A DNA stretch of 64,000 nt. Source: Gordionus sp. m RMFG-2023. Taxonomy: Eukaryota; Nematomorpha; Gordioida; Chordodea; Parachordodidae. Location of the stretch: the NCBI RefSeq assembly GCF_954871325.1, contig NC_088777.1, positions 3,660,509 through 3,724,508 on the forward strand, in the 5' to 3' direction. The notes below the pieces were generated by a model that had not been told where the DNA came from, did not search any database, and saw only the letters and a list, made by a program, of their open reading frames with translations. This document shows positions 13,005 to 25,690 of the stretch, in pieces. The translations under genes and the position numbers were made by a program. Position 1 is the stretch's first letter. Each line of letters opens with the position of its first letter.

Positions 13005-13300
13005 TAGCGATCTGCGTCGGGCCTAATTTTTCAAGCACAGCCAGACCCGAAATATTTTTAAAAAAATTTTGCCGGCCCGGCCCGAATTTATTTAAATATA
13101 TAAATTAATTTTTAGAATTAATCAAAATAAAAGATATATATGATATGGCGTCTAATTTCTATAAATAAAATCAAATATTTTGATTTTATATAAAAAATTC
13201 AGCATAAAATTTGATAAATTTCGATATATTTTAAAATATTTCCAAGGTTTTTTTAAAAATAATATTATGCCCGGTCTGAGCCTTCTTTTGCGGATCTCTC
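13005..13300. mobile_element. GC-rich GGCCCGGCCC family element
   Basis: It starts AGCGATCTGCGTCGGGCC and ends GCCCGGTCTGAGCC...GCGGATCTCT; the ends are inverted. GC-rich blocks alternate with runs of A and T. Confidence 0.5.
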
Positions 13301-13529
13301 TTATATATTAAAATATAAGATTTTAGAGATAAATTGTTGTTTCCGAAATATTAATATAAAAATGATTCCAACTAATGATTGTATTATATAAATTTGTTTA
13401 ATTTGATACAACACATAGACCATAATAAAATTGGGCATTCTATAAATTAATGAAAAAAATTTACATTTAATATTGAGGAAACCAAATTTTTTAAAAGATA
13501 TTGTAGAATTCCGATAATCATTTTTATAA

Positions 13530-14135
13530 AATAACCTGTGAAATCAGTGCCAACAACTCATCAATCAAGGGTATGTATGGTATTATATCTTGATACCATA
13601 CAAACATTGCTAGTAAAAAGAAATATCGAATCACATCCTAATGCTGTTATTATAAAGGCAATACGCCATGGACTAGATCCAGGGATTAAGAATACTTTCC
13701 TACATATATCCATTAATAAAGATTTTTGAGAAAAATATCGTTTCTAATGAATCGGCCGAAATACGAGTGGAAGTTGACAATTTAGAATTAATGTCTACAA
13801 ACTATAAGCGTTCTCAGAAAAAATCTATTAATTTTATAAATTTTTTTAATTGTCTTTAAATGTTCTCATAAAGTATATATTTTTATTTTAGCATCTTTAG
13901 TTTCGATGGTAGATGAAATCGCTGAATACCTAGCTGATCCAATCGCCTCAGCCTCAGTTACAATGTTGGATTGTTGGAAAAGTAATTCTATACGTCTCCT
14001 TACCTTTCTATAAAGACTAAGTTTTCTATGGCAACAGAGCACATCTATTGCAAGCGAACGCGTTTTTTGTCCAAAGAAAAGAAATCGTATGATCACGGAA
14101 ACGCTTAAACAATTTTTATGTTTTAAATTCATAGA
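13530..14135 (+). pseudogene. Decayed hAT transposase fragment
   Basis: The first piece (13538-13729) has AIRHGLDPGIKNTF, resembling the hAT segment that usually reads LDPRFK. The second (about 13885-14080) reads EIAEYLADPIASA and QQSTSIASERVF, the hATC motif with the usual Ser-x-x-Ser-Glu-Arg core. Several stops intervene. Confidence 0.6.
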
Positions 14136-14871
14136 ACACCAATATTATGAATAACCAATATTGTATAAAAAATTTTATATGCATTATATATTGTTGAATA
14201 TATTATTTTTTATAATAAATTTAAATAAATAATATTTAAAATATATAAATGTATAAAAGATTTTAAGATTTTGAGCATAGTATGGGATGGGTTTCTCGTT
14301 GAAAACTCTTGTTTTAATATGAATTCCGTGGAAACTTTGGCATATTAAATGACCTTTGAAACTTGATATCTGTAATTAAAATAATTTTGTAAACTATGAT
14401 TAATTTTGTTAAGACATTTTGGAAAAATTCTCTTTTTATAACTAAATGTTACTGCTCGATTTTTCAGTTTAAAATGAATTTATTTAAGTTTACTACCACA
14501 TTAAAATTGAAAATGTGATTAACTTTAAACCCTTAATGAATATAAAATAAGAATTACGATTTTGAACAAGTGTTTATATAATAGGATCGCATTAATGAAG
14601 ACTCTTCCACTGAGGTAATGGCGGAGAAACTGAAATATTCGTCATTTTTCTATAGCTTATCTGCGCTTGAGATTTTAATTTAACATGTTTTACAAATAGA
14701 AATATTTTTACCCATTTGATCTAATAAACTTTTTAAAAATAATGATGATGGCAATTGTTACTTTTCTATGGTACATCTTCGTTGAAATTTTAATTCAACT
14801 AGTTTACAATTTGTATTTTTACCCAATTTCTTCCAAATAATTCAAAAAAGGTTTAAAACGATTATGACAAT

Positions 14872-15065
14872 TAGTGTTGTTAAACGGCTAACTCAATATT
14901 TACCCAGAAAATTATTATGCAAGCTTAAAGATTTTGCTAATAGATGGCACATAGGATTGAACATCTATTGGCAAGATCTCGATACTTAGGCAATATTTTC
15001 CTGGCTATAATGTTGAGTTAGCCGTTTTTAAAAATCGGCACAAATCGAGCCGTGTAACAACACTA
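14872..15065. mobile_element. hAT MITE, TAGTGTTGTTAAACGGCT family, exact 8-bp TSD
   Basis: A 194-bp element with terminal repeats TAGTGTTGTTAAACGGCT and a right end complementary except for small changes. Both flanks are ATGACAAT, an exact 8-bp duplication. The interior CAATATTT...AAATCGGC arms also pair. Confidence 0.9.
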
Positions 15066-15995
15066 ATGACAATTGTCATGGTTCATCTTAACTGAAATTT
15101 TGATATAACATATTTACAATTTATATTTTTACACCTTTAGGTCAGAAAAAATATTCAAAAGGGTTATAAAAAATAAATAACGATTATGTCAATAATTGCC
15201 ACTCTTATATGGTTCATTTTCACTGAAATTTTTATTTGACCCCTCAAGATTTAGATCCTCCCATTAATAGGATTATATAATGAGTCAGCCATAAAATTAA
15301 AAGAAGCTTTAGTTGACTTTCCCACCCAGAATATTAATAGTAGCTAAATGTTATTTATTAATTATATTTATTGGAGTCAACCCTAGTCAGCTTACGGTTG
15401 AAAAAAAATTTACCGAGATATTGAGTGGGGTGGAAAAAGGCGAACTGGCCGTCTTTAAAACGACCCAAAGAGTCGATAAAAAAACGACTGTAAATTTGGG
15501 TTAGCTCTATTCGAGTCTACTCGGTTTAGCCAATTACAACACTAAGGAAAAGCTAGTTTGGTCAACAACAGATTATGCACATGCATTCCGTCAATTAATA
15601 GAATATAACACAGAGACAATAAATCTTTCTGGTATTTCTAGGACTTAGACTTATAATTTGGTAGCGAGAGTTAAAATTAAATTAGAGCCCGCAAACATAG
15701 GCTTTGTCTTGAAATAAAATATGATTCAATTTTGTGCAATAAAATAGATATATTTTAACCTTTTTTTTGCAAAAGACAAGGCGCCAATATTTTTTCGTTT
15801 GCGGAATATTTTCTTTTATAATTAAAATAAAATTTTATTTATTTATATGACCCTCGGCATCATAATTCATCTATTGTGGGGTATAAAATTTGAAAAAAAT
15901 GAAAATCTATTATGTAAATATAATTAAATACTAAATAAATTGTCTTTATTGAAGCAGATATTTGTAAAACGATATTTTAATATCGAATATATTAT

Positions 15996-16281
15996 ATATA
16001 TATGTTAGAGGCAATGTGTTTGTTTTACCTATCTTACTAATTGTGTAGACAATTTTGCCTTTAACCTTTGAGTCATTTATAAATTATATATAAGAAATAT
16101 ATGGGAAAACGATTATAAATTGTATTAAGTTTATAAATTTATGTCCAAATTGTCTGAAATTTATAAGGTAGGTATTCCAAAACATGATGTGATACATTTT
16201 TGGTAAAATCATTTAAATAAAACACGCCTAAAAATGATTTATAGTTGAAAAAATAACACATTCCTGCTAACACATATATAT
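15996..16281. mobile_element. MITE, GTTAGCGGCAATGTG family
   Basis: Ends TATATGTTAGAGGCAATGTG and the inverted CACATTCCTGCTAACACATATA. Internal blocks such as ATAAATTATATATAAG are shared with the two copies in the TAF5 introns. Confidence 0.65.
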
Positions 16282-16304
16282 AAATTATAATTGTTTGTGT
16301 CTCC

Positions 16305-16511
16305 TAGTGTTGTTAAAAAGCCTAATTTGGGTAGATTTTTCAAAAATTCCCGATTATGATTTTAACTAAAATAATATTAATTTGGTAAATAGGTGTCCAA
16401 GCATTTCTGTCAGCTATGAGCAAAATTTTTAGGCTTACACAATATTTTCTTTATAATCTTAATCCGGTCGTTTTTTAAAATCGACACGGATCCGGGTTTT
16501 TAACAACACTA
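16305..16511. mobile_element. hAT MITE, same family
   Basis: A 207-bp copy with diverged ends. Flanks GTGTCTCC and GTGGCCCC agree at 6 of 8 bases. Confidence 0.82.
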
Positions 16512-16724
16512 GTGGCCCCTTACATCTATGGTGCATCAATCTCAGCCTTGTAATGACATAAAATAAAAAAGGAATTATGGCGGAATTAAATACGATTCCA
16601 ATATAAAATTTTTGATTTTAAAACTTACTTCGTTAAATTTTGTTTTCCGAGAGGAGTCATTAAATTCTACAATTCGAACTCTTATATTTTTAAAGAAATA
16701 GCATCTAATGAAATACTACGAGAC

Positions 16725-17165
16725 CCGAATAAAAATGAAGGAAGGATATAATCGTACCCGGCACGCGAAATTTAATCAAGCCATATCTGTTGCACCATTT
16801 CATTGGAACCCTCTTTCCCGACACGAATTCCAGGGCTACAAGGCAAATATTTAATATTGGATTTTTACTGCAGACACTTGCTTTCCATCTAATATCAACA
16901 AAAACATAATGAACAGGGAGCAAAATTTAAAGATTACCAAAATACATTGCTGATTCGTCGAATTATTTTTTCGTACTAGTAATCCTGCTTTACGTTAAAA
17001 ACATAGTGATTTGGCTAAGAAATAATTTTTTTAAAGAAGTCGGATGTCAACAGAAAAAAAAAATTATGGAAGCCTGGTGATGGCTTTCATTTAAGACAAA
17101 GAATAGCAATAGCCATACTCAAGGCAAGTGTTGTTTGTTTAATTAATTCGATTGCTCTTATAATT
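16725..17165 (+). mobile_element. Second, older fragment of the same LINE C-terminal domain
   Basis: The plus strand reads RTRHAKFNQAISVAPFHWNP (16755-16812), then in another frame FPSNINKN and EQNLKITKIH, and at 17070-17150 PGDGFHLRQRIAIAILKAS. These follow the order of the copy at 52850 ([32 protein letters not shown]). It is only weakly conserved and has several frame changes. The antisense open frame here is a shadow. Confidence 0.65.
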
Positions 17166-17169
17166 AGTA

Positions 17170-18290
17170 TTCTCCCTCATAAAATTACAAATTCCCCTCT
17201 TTTTTTCTTTCAAATTTCCTTCTCATAACATAACATAGTATATTCTTTTTTTTTCAAATTTAACTAATTAATTATTGTTCTGTAAATACACTGAATTTCT
17301 AATCTTAATATTAATTACGATAATTATATATTGATAAATTCGTAAGGGATCGGTAAAAATTTTTATGGCCGGACTAGAGTTAAAGGATTAGGCCAGATGC
17401 AGATCACAAGAGAAAATAATGGGACATTGAAAAATAGATTTTCGGTTAGGCGATAGATCCTATCGTTATTTGCCTACAATGATCGTAACTAGGATTTATT
17501 CTTGAGGAGGGCACCATCTCCGTTCAGGTTGACTGAATAATTGGATGCACTAATTCTAAAATCTCTATGTTAATGTTACGCGCTATATTAGTTCCTATGA
17601 ATGCTTTAACCAGTATAGTAGTTGCCAAAGGAAAAAAAATTGTTTAAAAGTTATTTGCAAAATAAGAATTAAATTGGCAATCATTAGAAAGACAAACATA
17701 TGGATCTAAAAATTTATTGCCTAGCTAGTACTTGTTAATTCCTCAATAAATTTTGAGAACCACACAAAAAAAAAATAAAATAAACGGAGTTATGAGCCAA
17801 GCTTTTGGAACACGCAAATTCTGATTATATCAAACCAAATCCCAGTTAAAAGGATGCAAGGGGTGTATTTGTAAGTAAAGTTAATAAAATTTTTATATTG
17901 AAAAAAAAATTAGCACCGCCCCTTTTGTAAAAAGTTAACGATGCCCCCCCCCCCTGCCGCATTGCCTATTTGTAATGGGAACATATCACTAATAACTCTT
18001 TTAATTTTTTTTCTCGCGAATCTACATTTTATTCATAGATTTTAATGTTTAGCAGCTCATTAATATTTTACGACGAGATTCGCGATTTTTATATCCAGGG
18101 TTAGCCCATCAATATTTTACGAAAATTTACGAGATCGGGTTCCATTTTTTACGTATGAATTTCTCTGTCCATTATAAATTGTCAAAATTTGCCCTGGCAA
18201 GCTTGGCAGATCTCTAATACTCACACAATTACTAACACATTCATTCTCTAGGATAAAAAAAAATATTTTTCTCTAAAACATTCAATAATT
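17170..18290. other. Intergenic, no gene seen
   Basis: AT-rich DNA downstream of the GNAT gene. It contains an 11-base C run (17944-17954) and a TTTTACGA/TTTACGAGAT block repeated near 18010-18135. No coding signal. Confidence 0.4.
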
Positions 18291-18670
18291 TTTTTTAAAA
18301 CTTTATATTATATTCAATTTTATTATCTATTTGTCGAAATATTAAATCAATATAAATTTCTAAATATAATACATAAACTATTATTAATAGTATAAAAAAA
18401 ATTGTTTTGACTATTTGATACAATTCTAATTTATACGGGATAGCAACTTGATTTAGTTTGAAAATGAAATAAAACAAATATAAGGCCTGATCGCCCACTA
18501 TCTTTAACGCGGCCTTTAAAACGTTTGCAATCTTAAAAGTTCCAATCTTTTTATTTGCCGTTAAAAGCTTTTTAAGCACAAGGCAAAAGAACCAGGCCTA
18601 ATATTTAATTTAACAATACATTCTTATATTTGATAAATAATTGGCAAATATTTTTCCATTTTTTGGCTAT

Positions 18671-18676
18671 TTTATT
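18671..18676 (-). terminator. Candidate polyadenylation signal of the GNAT gene
   Basis: AATAAA on the minus strand lies about 77 bases past the stop codon at 18753. Spacing suits a short 3' UTR. Such hexamers are frequent by chance in DNA this AT-rich. Confidence 0.35.
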
Positions 18677-18752
18677 TAACTAAACAATAAATAAATTTTA
18701 CAAATATAATCTGACGTATGATTTAATAATTTTGGCAGAATAGGAAATCACT

Positions 18753-21673
18753 TTAGCATAAGAAAGCCTCCGAACTCGTGATACAATAGACCTCTGATAA
18801 AGGTAGAACCACATTTCCCTTGGTGTACATTCTATAAAGGGTGCATTCTCTTTGTAGATCTAAATCTTTTATGATTTCTCTCATGCCCTGAGTAGAAACA
18901 AGGGAACCATTATCTTCATCACAATTTTCAATGATCATGAAATCGAATATGCTGGAAACTGGCACCTGTGACATTAACTCTAAGCATAAAGCTTTGCCTA
19001 TGAGCGGACTCTTGGCATACAAAGGGCCTATGGTAAAGCCGTTGTACCTCGGTCTCAAAACGCCGAATCCTAGGAGTGTTTCCTCGCCATTTCCCCCTTG
19101 TTCCGTGGCCACTATAGTTGAGGTTCCTTGGGATTCAATCAAACTCGTTATAAAGGCCGTGCGGCTCACTTTATTAATCTTGGAGTCATAATTATTGATC
19201 ATATTGAATAAAGAGTTATTAAGAGGATCGAATTGATTTTGATGAGGACGACGGATCGATAAAGTTACATTGGCGAGAATCGGATTGTCGGAGTCGTGGA
19301 GAAGGATGGAAGAAACAATTTTATCCAATGTACCAGCTCGCATTATGGCCCGGTATCTGGCAACTTGTGAGTTTTATTGTAAAAAAATATGAATAGAAGA
19401 TAAGTATGATCCGTTAATTACCTAGAGTGAAGATTCATTTATTTAAATGCATTTTAAGTGTCGTCAAATTTAAATCAGTTGGTAGCATCAGAGACCTTCA
19501 TTTTTTGGGCCCATAGTAAAAAAAAAATCTCTGTTATAATATTTAAAAAAAATTTCCAAACCGAACCCAAGCCCATAAAAAGTTTCAAAAAGCTTCCCGG
19601 TCCAAACCCATATTTAAAAAAATTCTATTTATTTAATAAAAATAAACAACATTTAAGTGTATTTAGGCAATCATTTTGTTTACAATACTGAAATTTCTTT
19701 CTTAGAAGTAAAAAAAAGAAGGGGGGGGGGGCATTATTTCTTTAAGTTAGCAACTGTTTTAAATAAACAAAATTTTAAAATTTTAGGCCCAAGCCCAGCC
19801 TACTAATATAAATGATATTAGTAACAGGTGTGCAAGAATTTTTGCAAACCAATAAAAAAAACTCTCATTTAAATTTTTATTAAAGTTTAAATTTTAATAT
19901 AAAACCAATATTAGACCATCGGATGATTTATATTTGATACACATTCAAATGAATAAACCGTTAATTGTTACATATTTAAATAAATAAACCGTCCGTCTAG
20001 GTTGTGTTATATCTTATATGCCATTCATTGATTGATTTATCTAATCCAGAGACATGCAGAGGTACAAATTGCATGGCCCGGCCCAGATTTTTAAAAATAG
20101 CAAAAAAAAAAGAAAGAAGATCGGATCGGTTTTTTACAGGTATCGGCCCAATCCGATATTTAATATCGGCACAGCCTTAGTATTTATAAATAAATTTATT
20201 ATATTATTGAACAGTTTATTGTAGCAATATTATAAATTAGACCCGAAATACCAACATACCCTATTTTATTATTATTTTGTAAAAGATTTTAATCAGATTC
20301 ATGGACACATTGGCCGATCAGACATTCTCATCTTAATAGTTCGATATCGGTGCAGTGCAGTCTTACTTAGAAATTATTAATTACCATAAATTAAGGCATG
20401 TGTAAAGAAAGGGGGAAGGCTTAAAAAATAATAAAATGATTCTACTTTTGAAGGCTACGAGCATGCCCACCCTTTTATTTGGCTCGATTCTAGATTCTAC
20501 AGCGTTAACGCCCAAATTTCTATGACCGACGAATAGCTTACGCTTTTCCCAGAGATTACCGCCAACCCCTTTACATCTGTAGGGTTTCTTCACCGAAAAC
20601 AAACCGCCGAAGGCCACATCGTCGTCCAAATTCATGGCAAATATGTTACCTAATAATGAAAAAAAAAATGAAATAATGTCCAAAGATCATATTAAACGGG
20701 ATACGTTCATTCATGCTTAAAAAAATTCCACTATAAATATTATAATTGAACCAATAATTTGTCCATTTGGATCTACGGCCACGAACCAGCCATCTGGATA
20801 ACATTTGTACAATGTGGATAAATAGTCCCAGTGAGATCCGTAACCGAATTCTTGGGCTCTCCAATGACATATAGGCACGATTTCATCCGGTCGGGCATTG
20901 CGGTAACAAATATTGGAAGCACTAAAGTTCGAAACGATTTCATTTTCTTTAGCGTCAATTTTATCGGATTCATGTGGTAGCGAGACGGGGAATTTTATAG
21001 GACCATCATCCGCGGGTTCGATACTATTGGGTAATAGGATTGTCGTTCGAATATCCGGGAAAGGTGGTACCGGATTTGGTTTTGTATCACGGTTTACGAA
21101 CTGAGAATCGTTCAATATATCGGTAAGCGGGGTGGTGTTATTGTTATCATTTCGGAAAATATTTTTTATATCGGCTTTTATGGTATCCTTCCATGAATTG
21201 TGTCTTTTAAACGTATCGGTACATTTGACGGGTATGGGCTTCACCCTGAACCTACTGTTAGGGGAAATGATCGATTTCCCGGAAGTAACACTGTTCAGAA
21301 TGTGATCATCGGTCACAACGCTGATATCGTTATTGACAAAAGCGGGTTGTTTATTGTCTGACCTCGTTTCGAAAAGCGTTTTTAGGTTATTACTAACCGG
21401 TTTTCTTGGCGGTTTAGGGTTACCGTAAGTTTGGTAATTAGTACTGCCGTTGGCCATCAAGAACATGGACAGGCTATGAACCGTAAAATATTTGTTTCGG
21501 TAAGCATAGTCGTAAACGTCGCCATCGTTATGGTTCGCGTTTCTAGGATTGTTGGCGGAAGCGAGTAAGTTGACGAGAGAATAATTGTGGTGGATCATCG
21601 GGTTCATGGGAGTCACTGGATCATCATATAGACACGAATTGAAGGCGTTGCAGTGAGCGTGGGTTGAGCACAT
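18753..21673 (-). CDS. GNAT acetyltransferase with C-terminal YitH/HolE-type domain
   Basis: Three exons on the minus strand: 21673-20752, 20649-20446 and 19363-18753, total 1737 nt, 578 residues plus stop. Residues 1-240 are Asn/Pro-rich and probably disordered. A GNAT domain runs from about 255 to 376 (NARPDEIVPICHWRAQEFGY, then VKKPYRCKGVGGNLWEKR, which carries the acetyl-CoA loop R-x-x-G-x-G). Exon 3 holds a second domain typical of Acetyltransf_18 (YitH/HolE), with GFGVLRPRYNGFTIGPLYA at about 474-492. The exon 1 donor falls inside ATTG/GTTC and joins in phase 1 to give GQIIGNIFAMN; exon 2 to exon 3 is also phase 1. Intron 2 (about 1.08 kb) has filled with repeats. This two-domain layout occurs in uncharacterised animal proteins; the substrate is unknown. 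The ATG at 21673 is the first in frame. Confidence 0.9.
20046..20178. repeat. Mixed repeat in GNAT intron 2: GGCCCGGCCC and TATCGGNACA pieces
   Basis: GAGACATGCAGAGGTACAAA followed by GCATGGCCCGGCCCAG is a family end. After an A run comes TATCGGCCCAATCCG and AATATCGGCACAGCC, which resemble the subterminal TATCGG tracts of the hAT element at 63301. Confidence 0.5.
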
Positions 21674-23870
21674 TGCCTCGTTATTTGCCGTTTTTTTAAA
21701 ACTTTTTTAAGAATCTCGAAACTTTTTTTTTCATTTCCGCAAGATTTTTATATTTTGTATTTAAAAAAAAAATTAATTATTTTATGCAAATCATTGAAAA
21801 GAAAATATGTAAATTCCATCAATCCCATTTATTAATATTTTGTAAAAATATTGAAAAAAAAAATAATCAATAAACCAATAAACTTTATGTTTTTCATCAA
21901 AATATTTTTTTAAAAATAGAAATAGATTTTAAAAAAAGGATATTTTACATTGCCAATTTTTGTGAATGGTAAAATCGAAAATTATAAGTTTCGAATGATT
22001 TCTTTTCCTACTTAAGATTTAAAATCTCGATTGTCAAAAAAAAACTTGTGATCACAATACATCATTTAAATCTTAATTTATAATTGATTTTTAATAAATA
22101 ATTGCCAATTATTTTACCAGTCGCAATAATAGGGTAGTTTTCCAAAAATAAAAAATATATTAGAATAAATTTATTTTATACAAAAATGGGATTGGTCGTT
22201 CCAAGGATGATTTGAATCGAAATAAAGATGGGCGCCGATTATGATGTAAAATCAATATGGAGTTTTTCGTAAAATTTAAAAAAATAAAAATTTATATAAA
22301 CAAAATCTAAATAAAAAGATGGCAGCAGATAAATAAATATTAAACACAATCATTTTATATTAAAAAAATAGATAAAAGGAGGGTTTAACTTTAACCGCCT
22401 TCATTCATACACTTTAATTTATTGGAAAAATCCGCCATTTTTAAAGATTTTGTCATCAAATAACCTTGTTTTTTTTGGGGATGAACCAATGACAATTATT
22501 ATATACTCTTATAAAATAGTTAGATAACATGTCCCATAAAATTCATTATCAATGCTGCTAAAGTTCATCTCAAATGAATAAGGCAATATAATTTCATCAC
22601 CCAAACAAACAAAAATGGAAACAAGGTTATATTTTTTAAAATCGACTGCCAATTTTTTTTATACTAATATAATGATTTAATATTATATTTCAAATATGAT
22701 AATTTGTAGAATACTAACTTTTTTTCCCCTCATTTAATTTTCAAAAAACAAAATGGTTTCAAAATTCTTCCCCGTGTCCCAAATACTGGTTTATGGTTAT
22801 GAATAATAAATATACAATCTAAAGTGGTCCCAATTTTTATGTAAAAAAATGTAATTTTAAATTAGATATGATAAATTAGAATAAATTTAGGACATCACAA
22901 TAATAACTCACAATCCTTCTACCATCAATCTACATACCCTACTAAACTAAACCAACTTATTGGTAATAAAAAATATTTTTACCAATAGTAGTTTCGAATA
23001 ATTAGAATCTCGGAAAATTCCTAACGTGATATATATTTATTTTTTTTAGCTTCGCAGAAAATATATATTGATATTGATGAACCGCTTTTTTTAAAATAAC
23101 GCAAAAATAATATAAAATGGAAAATGGTACACTTTTTTATATTTTATATATAAAAATTAATTTATTTATTTAATAATGTTTCATTTTTATTGATTTTTTT
23201 AAATTTTATTTATTAATTATTTATTTTATTTATTAATAATGTTTCTTTTTATTGATTTTTATTTAATTTATTATACCCCACGTGTTTACGATAATTTTTT
23301 ATAGTAAATATAGTAGTAAAATAATATCGTAAATTTATTTTATTTATTTTAAATATGATCAAAAAATAAAAATAGATTAAAATTTATAAAAATTTAAAAA
23401 AATCAATCAATATTTGTTTTGCCCTTTTAAATTTGCCGATATTTCTAATTATTTATTTTATTTATTTTTAACAGGTAGAATTGAATTGATTAATTTTGAT
23501 GATATCATTTTATAAAAAAAAATTAAATTTTAAATTTAAAAACTTAAATTTTATAATATAAACAATAAGAACAATTTACTATCAAATTTCAAATTGTTGG
23601 TGTACTTTATTTTAATTTTTTTTAAAAAAAAAACAAACGATTTTACAAATTCTTTACAATTTTTTATTTTTTGAATAGAGATGAAAATTAAAATATATTT
23701 TGGCAGATTTCCAAAAATATCTATATTATTTCCATTACTAAACAATAAAAATGTATTTTTAATTTAATTTTTCGACAAAATAAAATTAATTAAGTCGTTT
23801 TGTAGACTGGTATAAACCGCAAAAAAAGAACAAATTTTCCAAGGGGAGTATAGTTTTATAATTTTCTTCT
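21674..23870. other. Upstream region of the GNAT gene, no gene seen
   Basis: Very AT-rich. TTTATTTATTAAT-type blocks repeat at 23160-23270. No promoter element stands out, and no TATA box can be told from background. Confidence 0.4.
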
Positions 23871-23873
23871 AAA

Positions 23874-24053
23874 TCAACTTTGGACAAATTATTCTTGGGT
23901 GTGGGATCGGATTAGCGAGATTAGATTCTTCCGAAGGTGTTGTATGCGGACGTTTTATTAAAAAAAATTGTTTTAAACCAGTTGATCACGTGAGATGCGA
24001 CATTTTTTGTTCTTCGCTCTATTCATATCGGAAATCCGAACCTTATCTCGATT
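23874..24053 (+). other. GC-richer, CpG-containing island with a 60-codon open stretch
   Basis: The tract is clearly more complex than the AT-rich DNA around it and contains several CG dinucleotides. One frame reads GQIILGCGIGLARLDSSEGV, vaguely like a methyltransferase glycine motif but too short to trust. It lies 2.2 kb upstream of the GNAT start, so a promoter or an untranslated exon is another option. Confidence 0.25.
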
Positions 24054-25261
24054 AGGTTTGGGTTCATAGTTATATTGCATTCCAGCGGTGTAACATAATT
24101 TTACATTAATTTTTGTATAATTTCGCAGCGAATATCGTCGCGTTATCTCTGAATGCAGGGTAACAACCTAAAACTTCAAATGTATGGGGGGGGGGTGACT
24201 GGTCTAAAAATAGAAACTAATATTTCGCTTACAAAAATTGCTTATTGCAATTATAAAATTTTAAGAATGTATAATAAAATCAACGCACACTATAAGGGTT
24301 AGGTCAGGAATGTCAACGAAAATATAATTTTATTCAGGTAAAAAAAAACAGTCACTACCGTCTATATAAGGACGCCATCTGACGCAGGCAACCCCTCATA
24401 CAAAGGTTATGACAACTTAAATATTACTCACTCTAGTTTATACCAATTTCATCTTAGCCATCACGTGCTTTGATGGGCTGACCAATAGGTGTTTACCTTA
24501 AAAATTATAAAGCCAGATAAATTTTAGAGTAAACCTTAGGATAAACGCGAAATAAAAAAAAATGGTTACCGTTAGTTCGATTTTGCGATGTCGTCTTTAT
24601 TGTTTACTTGCCATTAGAGATTATCGTTATAATAAAATTTAAGATTTAACGTCATTGGATTTGGCCATCTTAGTAAATCTTTCGAAATTTAGTCTCTTTT
24701 GCACTTGATAGTTAATTTATCTTCATATATCTGTTTTGTGGCCACATATCTAAAATGTGTTCGATAACTTTAAGTCTAAAGAAAAATGAAACACTTGAAT
24801 TTTTAGAAGCTTAAATAAAGATAAAATCAGAGAAACAGTTACAATTTTATTAATATTTCCCTCTCGTGTTGGATGTAGTATTGTTTTGATAGAAGCGTAC
24901 GTGTATTTTTCTTTTATTGGTTGCAGTTTCAACATGAGATGGGGTGGGGGGGAGGAGAGTAGGTGTCATTTGTTTTGAACACCTTCCAAAGGGAAACGGT
25001 GAACATCTAAGGAGGTAGGAGATAAATGTTTGCATGTTACATCCAGTATTTTTGAAAACGTTGACAGATTTTAGTAATAAAAAAACAACTCCATTGTTCT
25101 TGAAACATATGCTTTAAAAAAACATATTTTATAATATATATATAAATAATTATTTTTCGAGGCTTTTTTTTACAGCTGTAGATCTATAATTGTGGTAACT
25201 TTAAAGATCTAGGCTTGAATTCCTTTGATTCATGGTTTTAAATTTCATTAAATCTAATTAT

Positions 25262-25540
25262 TTTCATCCATTTTAAAACAAAATTATGCAAATGTAAATC
25301 GGAGTGGGAGTACTCTTAAAGTTAATCATAATTCTATCAATTCTTCAACCTGTCACTCTTACGATTCCGATAAGCTGCCACTTCCAACATTTCGCCGTGA
25401 TAAAGGTCACCGATCAATCAAAAATTATTATCAATCTTTAGAAAGGGTTAGGAATAGGTTATTAATAAAAGATTCGAACCTGTTCATAGAGACCTCTTTG
25501 GAAGGTTCGGTGCAGGTTCGGGTGACCAAATTTTTATAAC
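25262..25540 (+). CDS. Unidentified exon-like open stretch
   Basis: A frame of about 93 codons without an obvious start; readable parts are CHSYDSDKLPLPTFRRDKGH and YYQSLERVRNRLLIKDSNLF. It has balanced composition and no low complexity, unlike chance frames nearby. A donor-like CAG/GTTCGG lies near its end. Against it, an open frame on the other strand (25690 to 25431) overlaps it, and the 3' part carries GGTTCGG motifs typical of a local repeat family. I recognise no family. Confidence 0.3.
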
Positions 25541-25690
25541 GATAAATGTTAACGGTTAAAACCGGTTTAACAATTTTAGTGGTGAGTTCGGTTTTAATTT
25601 CCCGGTGTTCATTCACAAAAAAAAATTCGTTTATTGAATTCCATTCCCCCTCATCCAAGATAAAGGTCAACAGGAAGTCGACAAAAAAAA
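25431..25690 (-). other. Overlapping open frame on the opposite strand
   Basis: It reads DEGEWNSINEFFFVNEHREI then KTELTTKIVKPVLTVNIYRY; no ATG and no family. Only one of this frame and the plus-strand frame at 25262 is likely to be real. Confidence 0.2.

Noticed and set aside
13866-14132. 88-codon minus-strand frame
   Set aside because: The plus strand of the same interval carries hAT motifs (STSIASERVF), so this is a shadow.
15313-15504. 63-codon plus-strand frame
   Set aside because: No family; the following text (CGGTTTAGCCAATTACAACACTA) looks like the end of a worn hAT MITE.
16705-16923. 72-codon minus-strand frame
   Set aside because: The plus strand shows LINE C-terminal text in the right order.
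18295-18579. 94-codon minus-strand frame with hydrophobic residues
   Set aside because: No ATG, AT-driven composition and no family; the GNAT stop and a poly(A) signal lie just upstream.
18931-19191. 86-codon plus-strand frame
   Set aside because: It lies wholly antisense to exon 3 of the GNAT gene, whose protein has clear domain motifs.
20646-20870. Read-through of GNAT exon 1 into its first intron
   Set aside because: A donor at 20751 joins exon 1 in phase to GNIFAMN and gives a continuous GNAT fold; the extra hydrophobic residues are intron.
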